Below, one piece after another: positions 57,715 through 64,000 of a stretch of DNA of 64,000 nt. This stretch comes from Noviherbaspirillum_A sp047237965 (GTDB lineage: Bacteria > Pseudomonadota > Gammaproteobacteria > Burkholderiales > Burkholderiaceae_D). The position numbers and the translations under genes were made by a program. Within the stretch, counting starts at the first letter, position 1. Each line of letters starts with the position of its first letter. Below the pieces are notes generated by a model that did not search any database, was not told the DNA's origin, and saw only the letters and a program-made list of their open reading frames with translations. The stretch spans positions 248,001 to 312,000 of the forward strand of contig NZ_JBDFLX010000001.1 of the NCBI RefSeq assembly GCF_047237965.1, given 5' to 3'.

Positions 57715-58338
57715 ATGAGCCAATTTTTCCAGATCCATCCAGATAATCCCCAGCTGCGCCTGATCAGGCAGGCAGCGCAGATCATCCAGTCCGGCGGCAT
57801 CGTCGCGCTGCCGACCGACGCCTGTTACGCGCTGGTGGCGCGGCTCGACGACAAGAACGCGGTCGACCGCCTGCGCCGCATCCGCGGCATCGACGACAAG
57901 CATCACCTGACGCTGCTCTGCCGCGACCTGAGCGAGATCGCCCAGTATTCGCGGGTAGACAACCGCCAGTACCGGCTGCTGAAGGCCGCCACGCCCGGCG
58001 CCTATACCTTCATCCTGGAAGCCACCAAGGAAGTGCCGCGCCGCCTGAGTCACCCGTCGCGCAAGACCATCGGCCTGCGGGTGCCGGACAACGCCATTGC
58101 CCAGGCCCTGCTGGAAGAACTGGGCGAGCCGCTTCTGGGCACCACCCTGATCCTGCCGGACGGAGAGCATCCGCTGTCCGACCCGGAAGAGATACGCGAC
58201 GGACTGGAAAAGGTGATCGATCTCATCATCGACGGTGGCGCCTGCCAGCTTGAACCCACCACCATCATCGATCTGAGCGGCAGCGAGCCCATCCTGGTGC
58301 GCCAGGGCCTGGGCGACGCCGCACCGTTCGGGCTCTGA
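57715..58338 (+). CDS. Sua5/YciO/YrdC-family protein
   Basis: 207 residues. The fold marks are GGIVALPTDACYALVARLDD, RIRGIDDKHHLTLLCRDLSEI, GAYTFILEATKEVPRRLSHPSRKTIGLRVPD and TTIIDLSG. Closest to the YciO branch. Members make threonylcarbamoyl-AMP for tRNA t6A, but YciO proteins may have other roles. Confidence 0.88.
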   Translation: MSQFFQIHPDNPQLRLIRQAAQIIQSGGIVALPTDACYALVARLDDKNAVDRLRRIRGIDDKHHLTLLCRDLSEIAQYSRVDNRQYRLLKAATPGAYTFILEATKEVPRRLSHPSRKTIGLRVPDNAIAQALLEELGEPLLGTTLILPDGEHPLSDPEEIRDGLEKVIDLIIDGGACQLEPTTIIDLSGSEPILVRQGLGDAAPFGL

Positions 58339-58379
58339 GCTGGCCAGGCCCGCAATTTGCCTCTGTTAAAATCCGTGCG

Positions 58380-59036
58380 ATGAACAATCTGATCCAGACC
58401 TTTGCCGTCTACGCGCTGCCCATCCTGTTTGCGATCACGCTGCACGAGGCCGCGCATGCCTATGCCGCGCGCTACTTCGGCGACAATACCGCCTTCATGG
58501 AAGGCCGCATGAGTCTGAATCCAGCCAAGCATATCGACCCGGTCGGCACGCTGCTCATTCCCATCGTGCTGTTCTTCGTCGGCAGTCCCTTCCTGTTCGG
58601 CTATGCCAAGCCGGTGCCCGTGGAATACCGCAACCTGCGCAATCCCAAGCGCGACATGGCCTGGGTGGCGCTGGCGGGGCCGGGCGCGAACCTGCTGATG
58701 GCCTTGCTGTGGATGATCGCCGTGATCGTCCTGAGCATGTTCATGGATGCCGGCGACTACTTCATGCGCATGGCGCAGGCCGGCATCCTGACCAACCTCG
58801 TGATCTTCGCATTCAACCTGTTCCCGGTGCCGCCGCTGGACGGCGGCCGGGTGCTGACCAGCATCCTGCCCGCGCCCTATGCCTACAAGTATGCGCAGCT
58901 GGAAAACTATGGCTTTTTCATCGTGCTGGGCCTGGCCATGCTGGGCTTTCTGAAGTACTGGATGGCGCCGGTGATGATGGTTGCCAATAACGCGCTGATG
59001 GCGCTGATTTCCCCCCTGACTTTTCTTTTGAGCTGA
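58380..59036 (+). CDS. site-2 protease family membrane metalloprotease (M50)
   Basis: 218 residues, several helices. Zinc motif ITLHEAAHAYAARYFG (HExxH) and the distal ligand motif NLFPVPPLDGGRV (NPxPPLDGG type). Lacks a PDZ domain, so not RseP. It is 6 bp upstream of trpS; substrate unknown. Confidence 0.92.
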   Translation: MNNLIQTFAVYALPILFAITLHEAAHAYAARYFGDNTAFMEGRMSLNPAKHIDPVGTLLIPIVLFFVGSPFLFGYAKPVPVEYRNLRNPKRDMAWVALAGPGANLLMALLWMIAVIVLSMFMDAGDYFMRMAQAGILTNLVIFAFNLFPVPPLDGGRVLTSILPAPYAYKYAQLENYGFFIVLGLAMLGFLKYWMAPVMMVANNALMALISPLTFLLS

Positions 59037-59042
59037 ACCAAC

Positions 59043-60245
59043 ATGTACCCTGATCGCGTAGTCTCCGGCATGCGCCCCACCGGCGTAATGCACCTTGGCC
59101 ATTTCCACGGCGCCCTGAAGAACTGGGTGAAGCTGCAGTCCGAGCATGAATGCCTGTTTTTCGTCGCTGACTGGCATGCCCTGACCACGCACTACGACGA
59201 TCCGAGCATCATTGAAAGAAGCACCTGGGACATGGTGATCGACTGGCTGGCCGCCGGCATCGACCCGGCGCAGTCCACCCTGTTCATCCAGTCCAAGGTG
59301 CCCGAGCATGCCGAGCTGCACCTGCTGCTGTCGATGACCACGCCGCTGGGCTGGCTGGAGCGGGTGCCGACCTACAAGGACCAGCAGGAAAAGCTGGCCG
59401 ACCGCGACCTGGCCACCTATGGCTTCCTCGGCTATCCGCTGCTGCAGGCGGCCGACGTGCTGATCTACCGCGCCAGCATGGTGCCGGTGGGCGAGGACCA
59501 GGTGCCGCACATTGAAATGATGCGAGAACTGGCGCGCCGCTTCAATCACATCTACGGCAAGGAAAAGGACTTCGAGGAGAAGGCCAAGGAAGCGGTGAAG
59601 AAGCTGGGCGGCAAGCGCGCCCGTCTCTATACCGAGCTGCGCACCGAGTTTCAGGAAAAGGGCAGCGCCGACGCGATCGAGCAGGCGCGGGCGATGCTGG
59701 ACGAGGCGCAGAACCTGTCCATGATCGACCGCGAGCGCCTGTTCGGCTATCTCGAAGGCAGCCGCAAGCTGATCCTGGTGGAGCCCCGCGCCTTGCTGAC
59801 CGAGGCCTCCCGTCTGCCGGGCCTGGATGGCCAGAAAATGTCCAAGAGCTATGGCAACTCCATCGGCCTGCGGGAAGACCGTGAATCGGTCACCAAGAAA
59901 ATGCGCACCATGCCGACCGACCCCGCCCGCGTGCGCCGCACCGACCCGGGCGAGCCCGAGCGTTGCCCGGTCTGGCAGCTGCACAAGGTCTATTCCGACG
60001 AGGCGACCAAAGAATGGGCAGCCACTGGCTGCCGCAGCGCCGGCATCGGCTGCCTGGAATGCAAGCAGCCCGTGATCGACGCGGTGCTGAAGGAGCAGGA
60101 GCCGATGCGCGAGCGCGCCCAGCAATACCTGGACGACCCAACGCTGGTGCGCGCCATCATCGCCGACGGCTGCGAGAAGGCGCGTCGCATGGCGCAGGAA
60201 ACCATGCGCGACGTGCGCGAAGTCATGGGCCTGTCCTACAACTGA
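59043..60245 (+). CDS. trpS: tryptophanyl-tRNA synthetase
   Basis: 400-residue class I synthetase. The HIGH-type motif is GVMHLGHFHG, KMSKS is GLDGQKMSKSYGN. It is about 65 residues longer than E. coli TrpS, with an added segment (KDFEEKAKEAVKKLGGKRARLYTELRTEF) and a Cys-containing insert (CRSAGIGCLECKQP). Such longer forms occur in betaproteobacteria. Its TGA overlaps the next ATG. Confidence 0.97.
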   Translation: MYPDRVVSGMRPTGVMHLGHFHGALKNWVKLQSEHECLFFVADWHALTTHYDDPSIIERSTWDMVIDWLAAGIDPAQSTLFIQSKVPEHAELHLLLSMTTPLGWLERVPTYKDQQEKLADRDLATYGFLGYPLLQAADVLIYRASMVPVGEDQVPHIEMMRELARRFNHIYGKEKDFEEKAKEAVKKLGGKRARLYTELRTEFQEKGSADAIEQARAMLDEAQNLSMIDRERLFGYLEGSRKLILVEPRALLTEASRLPGLDGQKMSKSYGNSIGLREDRESVTKKMRTMPTDPARVRRTDPGEPERCPVWQLHKVYSDEATKEWAATGCRSAGIGCLECKQPVIDAVLKEQEPMRERAQQYLDDPTLVRAIIADGCEKARRMAQETMRDVREVMGLSYN

Positions 60246-60811
60246 TGGCCGCGCATGCTCCCGTGGCAGCCGCCTCGCCCTGGGTGCGGCGCTTTGCCCC
60301 GCTGATTCCGGCAGGCGAGGTGCTGGACCTGGCCTGCGGCAGCGGGCGCCACGCTCGTCTGCTGGCCGAACTGGGCCATCCGGTGCTGGCGGTGGACCGG
60401 GATGAGCAGGCGCTGGCTGCCTGCGCCGCGCCCGGCATCCGCTGCGAGCGGCATGACCTGGAAAGCGGCGCGCCGTGGCCCTATGCCGGGCGCCGGTTCG
60501 CCGGGATCGTGGTGACCAATTATCTGCACCGGCCGCTGCTGGCGCCGTTGCTGGACGCGCTGGCGCCGGGCGGCGTGCTGATTTATGAAACTTTTGCGGC
60601 GGGCAATGGCCAATATGGCAGGCCGTCCAGCCCGGATTTCCTGCTGCAGCCAGGCGAACTGCTCGAACAGGTCAGGCTGCATGACAATGGCATGCGGGTG
60701 CTGGCTTACGAGGATGGCTACCTGGCCCAGCCCAAGCCGGCGCTGGTGCAGCGCATCTGCGCGCTGCGCCATGAACCCGAGGCCGATCCGGCGCGGGCGC
60801 TGGCCTTGTAA
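60245..60811 (+). CDS. class I SAM-dependent methyltransferase
   Basis: 188 residues from ATG 60245 in a TGATG overlap with trpS. Motif I is VLDLACGSGRHARLLAELG, followed by acidic loop VLAVDRDEQAL, and motif IV GIVVTNYLHRPLL. TehB-like size. Substrate unknown. Confidence 0.88.
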   Translation: MAAHAPVAAASPWVRRFAPLIPAGEVLDLACGSGRHARLLAELGHPVLAVDRDEQALAACAAPGIRCERHDLESGAPWPYAGRRFAGIVVTNYLHRPLLAPLLDALAPGGVLIYETFAAGNGQYGRPSSPDFLLQPGELLEQVRLHDNGMRVLAYEDGYLAQPKPALVQRICALRHEPEADPARALAL

Positions 60812-60891
60812 CCGATTGTGGATGGCGGTACCGCCGTCCAAAGCTATCCGCTACAATCGTCCCCTTAAACAATTTTCCCTCATACAACATC

Positions 60892-61770
60892 ATGATCCAG
60901 GGCAGCATCGTAGCAATCGTCACTCCCATGCATGCCGACGGCAGTCTCGACCTGCCCGGCCTGCGCAAGCTGATCGACTGGCACATTGCCGAAGGCACCG
61001 ATGGCATCGTCATCGTCGGCACCACCGGCGAGTCGCCGACGGTGTCGGTGGAAGAGCATTGCGAGCTGATCAAGGTGGCGGTCGAGCATACTGCCCGCCG
61101 CATTCCCATCATCGCCGGCACCGGCGGCAATTCCACCGCGGAAGCGATCGAACTGACGCGCTACGCCAAGGAAGTCGGCGCCGACGCGTCGCTGCAGGTG
61201 GTGCCGTATTACAACCGCCCGACCCAGGAAGGCATGTACCAGCATTTCAGGAAGATCGCCGAATCGGTCGACCTGCCGGTCATCCTGTACAACGTGCCGG
61301 GCCGCACCGTGGCCGACATGTCCAACGAAACCATCCTGCGCCTGGCCGAAGTGCCGGGCGTGGTGGGCGTCAAGGAAGCCACCGGCAACATCGGCCGCGA
61401 CACCGACCTGATCCGCCTGGCGCCGGCGTCCTTTGCCGTGTATTCGGGCGACGACCCGACCGCGATGGCGCTGATGCTGTGCGGCGGCAAGGGCAACATC
61501 TCCGTCACCGCCAACGTCGCGCCGCGCGCCATGCATGAACTGTGCGTCGCCGCCATGGCCGGCAATATCGCCGAGGCAGTGCGCATCAACAACCGCCTGC
61601 TGCCGCTGCATAACAAGCTGTTCGTCGAACCCAACCCGGTGCCGGTGAAATGGGCGATGGCGGAAATGGGCCTGATGGACCATGGCATCCGGCTGCCGCT
61701 GGTGCCGCTGGCCGACGGCCTGCGCGAGACGGTCCGCGCGGCGCTGCGCGAGTCCGGTGTATTACAATAG
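60892..61770 (+). CDS. dapA: 4-hydroxy-tetrahydrodipicolinate synthase
   Basis: 292 residues, first committed step to lysine and meso-diaminopimelate. Marks: IVAIVTPMHADGSLD, GTTGESPTVSVEEHCELI, QVVPYYNRPTQEGMYQHF (catalytic Tyr), LYNVPGRTVADM, VGVKEATGN (Schiff-base Lys) and VYSGDDPTAMAL. Confidence 0.97.
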   Translation: MIQGSIVAIVTPMHADGSLDLPGLRKLIDWHIAEGTDGIVIVGTTGESPTVSVEEHCELIKVAVEHTARRIPIIAGTGGNSTAEAIELTRYAKEVGADASLQVVPYYNRPTQEGMYQHFRKIAESVDLPVILYNVPGRTVADMSNETILRLAEVPGVVGVKEATGNIGRDTDLIRLAPASFAVYSGDDPTAMALMLCGGKGNISVTANVAPRAMHELCVAAMAGNIAEAVRINNRLLPLHNKLFVEPNPVPVKWAMAEMGLMDHGIRLPLVPLADGLRETVRAALRESGVLQ

Positions 61771-61851
61771 CCAGCTTTGCTGGTCCGGGGCGGCCATGCC
61801 GCTCGTCCTTTCTGATTCAGCACGACCATGACCTCTCGGAAGATCACCCCT

Positions 61852-63045
61852 ATGGCAGAACGCAGCACCGTGCAGCGCAGCATCGCTTATGCGCTCGCCC
61901 TGGCCAGCCTCGCTGGCTGCGGCTCCATCAATTCCTCTTTCGGCACTCTGCTCGAACCGGAACGCATCGACTACAAGAGCGCGTCGACCGCCGCCAGCAA
62001 GGGCAAGTCGCTGGAAGTGCCTCCCGACCTGACCCAGCTGCAGCGTGACAACCGTTACGCACTGCCCGAGTCGACCAACCGCGGCACCGCCACCGCATCC
62101 GGTTTCAACATGGCGCAAAGCGCCACGGCAGCTGCTGCACCCGCGGCGTCCGCCACGGCGACGCCGGTGGCGCCGCGCGTGACGGAGCAGGCGAGGGTGG
62201 AGCGCGACGGCAGCCAGCGCTGGCTGGTGGTGAAGATGGCGCCGGAAGTGCTGTGGCCGCAGGTCAAGGAGTTCTGGCAGGATTCCGGCTTTCTGATCGC
62301 CTCTGAGAATCAGGAAGCGGGCGTAATGGAAACCGACTGGGCGGAAAACCGCGCCAAGATACCGGAAGGCTTCCTGCGCAATACGCTGGGCAAGGCGCTG
62401 GATTCCTTCTACTCCACCGGCGAGCGCGACAAGTTCCGCACCCGGTTCGAGCGCACTGCCGACGGCAGTACCGAGGTCTATATCAGCCATCGCGGCGCCC
62501 AGGAAGTGCTGACCGGCGTGGAAAAGGAAAGAACCGTCTGGACGCCGCGACCCGCCGATCCCGAACTGGAAGCCGAATTCCTGTCGCGCCTCTTGGCGCG
62601 CCTGGGCGTCGAGAACACCCGGGCCAAGGCGATGGTCGCCAATGCGCCGCCGGTCGATCAGTCGCGAGCCAAGCTGGTGCGCGCAGCCAACGGCGGCGTG
62701 GTCCAGGTCGACGAAAGCTTCGAGCGCGCCTGGCGCCGCGTGGGACTGGCGCTGGACCGGGTCGGCTTCACGGTCGAAGACCGCAACCGTTCGCAGGGCG
62801 TGTATTACGTCCGCTACGTGGACCAGAACCAGGACGCCAATGGCAAGGTTGCCCAGAAGGGCTTCCTGAGCCGGCTCTTCTCCAGCTCCAAGGATGACAA
62901 GTCCAAGCAGGCGCAGCGCTACCAGATCGCCGTCAAGCCGGCCGGCGAGGTCAGCCAGGTCAGCGTGCTCAATAACGAAGGCAATCCGGAAACCTCCAAG
63001 ACCGGCGATCGCATCCTGGCCTTGCTGACCGAGCAGCTGAAGTAA
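61852..63045 (+). CDS. bamC: outer-membrane assembly lipoprotein BamC
   Basis: About 397 residues from ATG 61852, with ggaag 9 bp upstream; ATG 61828 would add eight residues. The signal peptide ends in lipobox LASLAGC-GS. The N-terminal region (LLEPERIDYKSA, LEVPPDLTQLQRDNRYALPE) matches the BamD-binding lasso. Two helix-grip domains follow (QRWLVVKMAPEVLWPQVKEFW..., and FERAWRRVGLALDRVGFTVEDRNRSQGVYYVRY). dapA-bamC is a conserved pair. Confidence 0.95.
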   Translation: MAERSTVQRSIAYALALASLAGCGSINSSFGTLLEPERIDYKSASTAASKGKSLEVPPDLTQLQRDNRYALPESTNRGTATASGFNMAQSATAAAAPAASATATPVAPRVTEQARVERDGSQRWLVVKMAPEVLWPQVKEFWQDSGFLIASENQEAGVMETDWAENRAKIPEGFLRNTLGKALDSFYSTGERDKFRTRFERTADGSTEVYISHRGAQEVLTGVEKERTVWTPRPADPELEAEFLSRLLARLGVENTRAKAMVANAPPVDQSRAKLVRAANGGVVQVDESFERAWRRVGLALDRVGFTVEDRNRSQGVYYVRYVDQNQDANGKVAQKGFLSRLFSSSKDDKSKQAQRYQIAVKPAGEVSQVSVLNNEGNPETSKTGDRILALLTEQLK

Positions 63046-63059
63046 GGACGGGTAAGGGT

Positions 63060-63845
63060 TTGAGATTTGCCAGTCTGGGCAGCGGCAGCGAAGGCAATGC
63101 ACTGCTGATATCGGGCGGTTCCGGCCCCGGCGCCGCCCGTACCAGCGTCATGCTGGACTGCGGCTTCGGCATCCGCGAAACCGAGCGCCGCCTGGCGCGC
63201 CTGGGCATGCTGCCGGGCGAGCTGAACGGCATCGTGGTCACTCACGAACATTCGGACCATGTCGGCGGCGTGTTCAAGTTCGCCCGCCGTCACCGGGTGC
63301 CGGTCTGGCTCAGTTACGGCACCTGGCAGGCCGTGCAGCGCGACTGCCATGACGTGGCCATCCATATCTGCCGCGATGGCGACGCACTGCACATAGGCGA
63401 ACTCGAACTGACGCCCTATACGGTGCCGCATGACGCCCGTGAACCGGTGCAGTATGTGATCAACGACGGCAAGGCCCGCTTGGGCGTGCTGACCGATGCC
63501 GGCCAGTCCACACCGCACCTGGTGCAGGCGCTGGGCGGCTGCGATGCGCTGGTGCTGGAATGCAATCACGACCGCGACATGCTTGCCAACTCGCGCTACC
63601 CCTGGTCGCTCAAGCAGCGCATCGGCGGCGCCTACGGTCACCTGTCGAATGACACCGCGGCCGAGATCCTCGCCGCGCTCGACCGCAGCCGGCTGCAGCG
63701 CATTGTCGGCGCGCATCTGAGCCAGCAGAACAATACCCCCGAACTGGCCCGCCAGGCGCTCGAAAGCGTGCTTATGGGCGGCGGGCCCGACATCATGATC
63801 GCCTGCCAGGCAGAGGGCTTCGGCTGGACCGGCATCGAAGCCTGA
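63060..63845 (+). CDS. MBL-fold metallo-hydrolase (YycJ-like)
   Basis: 261 residues from a TTG at 63060 (MRFASLGSGSEGNALLI), 14 bp after bamC. Metal motifs: THEHSDHVGGV, LECNHD and GHLSNDTA. Related to YycJ/WalJ nucleases; here it is likely a DNA or nucleotide phosphodiesterase in the cytoplasm. Exact substrate unknown. Confidence 0.9.
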   Translation: MRFASLGSGSEGNALLISGGSGPGAARTSVMLDCGFGIRETERRLARLGMLPGELNGIVVTHEHSDHVGGVFKFARRHRVPVWLSYGTWQAVQRDCHDVAIHICRDGDALHIGELELTPYTVPHDAREPVQYVINDGKARLGVLTDAGQSTPHLVQALGGCDALVLECNHDRDMLANSRYPWSLKQRIGGAYGHLSNDTAAEILAALDRSRLQRIVGAHLSQQNNTPELARQALESVLMGGGPDIMIACQAEGFGWTGIEA

Positions 63846-63945
63846 GTCCAGGGCCGCTCTGAAGGCGTGACCCGTGCCTATGGGCCGATCCGCAGCCTGT
63901 GCCGCATTCCTGTTCCCACACGGTTTCCAACGCTTTCACAAGACG

Positions 63946-63972
63946 AAAAAAAACCGGCCAGAAGGCCGGTTT
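63946..63972 (-). terminator. rho-independent terminator for a gene beyond the window
   Basis: A 9-bp stem (aaaccggcc / ggccggttt, loop agaa) with eight or more T on the minus strand, so it ends a minus-strand transcript entering from the right. Confidence 0.8.
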
Positions 63973-63988
63973 GAGATCGCTATGCTGA

Positions 63989-64000
63989 TTACTTGGCTGC
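63989..64000 (-). CDS. possible 3' end of a truncated minus-strand gene
   Basis: The last bases read GCA GCC AAG TAA on the minus strand (A-A-K-stop), 17 bp upstream of the terminator. This fits the end of a gene that lies outside the window, but four codons are not enough to identify it. Confidence 0.3.
   Translation of the reverse strand, partial: AAK

Overview
The window is a GC-rich chromosomal segment of a betaproteobacterium, most likely in Burkholderiales/Oxalobacteraceae (Herbaspirillum/Noviherbaspirillum-like). This placement rests on gene order and protein character: pyrG-kdsA-eno-ftsB, recJ-prfB-lysS, iscRSUA-hscBA-fdx-iscX, trpS-methyltransferase-dapA-bamC, and a long TrpS. No database search was run. 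It is mostly housekeeping core genome, with a few accessory patches where the unusual signals lie.

Layout. 0-5.4 kb: signalling (a PAS-GAF-GGDEF-EAL protein, and a degenerate receiver-GGDEF protein beside a periplasmic amino-acid-type binding protein). 5.8-8.5 kb: a tight three-gene operon (beta-propeller, NodB-like deacetylase, sterol-desaturase-type hydroxylase). 8.5-12.2 kb: a sugar-nucleotide transferase, an FNR-like regulator, and a secreted PLD-type nuclease preceded by a perfect LexA box. 12.4-17.1 kb: two identical tRNA-Asn genes, an aminotransferase, uvrB and a divergent uracil-DNA-glycosylase-fold protein. 17.2-22.9 kb: the full isc operon behind two tandem IscR sites. 23-28 kb: a LysR regulator divergent from dabB-dabA, an inorganic-carbon accumulation complex. 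28-36.6 kb: glycine-zipper protein, lysS, prfB (with the programmed +1 frameshift), an AT-rich insertion, recJ and a protein of unknown function. 36.8-42.1 kb: lolC-lolD-tatD-comEC. 42.2-44.2 kb: an EamA transporter flanked by two short peptides with double-glycine leader motifs. 44.2-49.4 kb: hydrolase, pyrG-kdsA-eno-ftsB. 49.4-50.4 kb: a roughly 0.9-kb palindromic repeat element. 50.4-63.9 kb: hslO, gamma-carbonic-anhydrase-like gene, ferritin-like gene, acyl-CoA synthetase, hydrolase, rnm, htpX, Sua5/YciO, M50 protease, trpS, methyltransferase, dapA, bamC and an MBL-fold hydrolase.

How the genes work together. The isc genes build and deliver Fe-S clusters under IscR feedback. A terminator-like hairpin between iscA and hscB suggests that assembly and chaperone genes may be tuned separately. 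dabB/dabA would energise CO2-to-bicarbonate trapping. The lol genes and bamC serve the outer membrane; kdsA makes the LPS sugar Kdo.

The strongest candidates for something new are: (1) the AT-rich cassette between prfB and recJ, a 515-codon unknown reading frame interrupted by one in-frame TAG; (2) the two double-glycine precursor-like peptides at 42.3-44.1 kb, one with a homopolymer frameshift; (3) the LexA-controlled secreted PLD nuclease; (4) the large palindromic repeat between ftsB and hslO; (5) the beta-propeller/deacetylase/hydroxylase operon.
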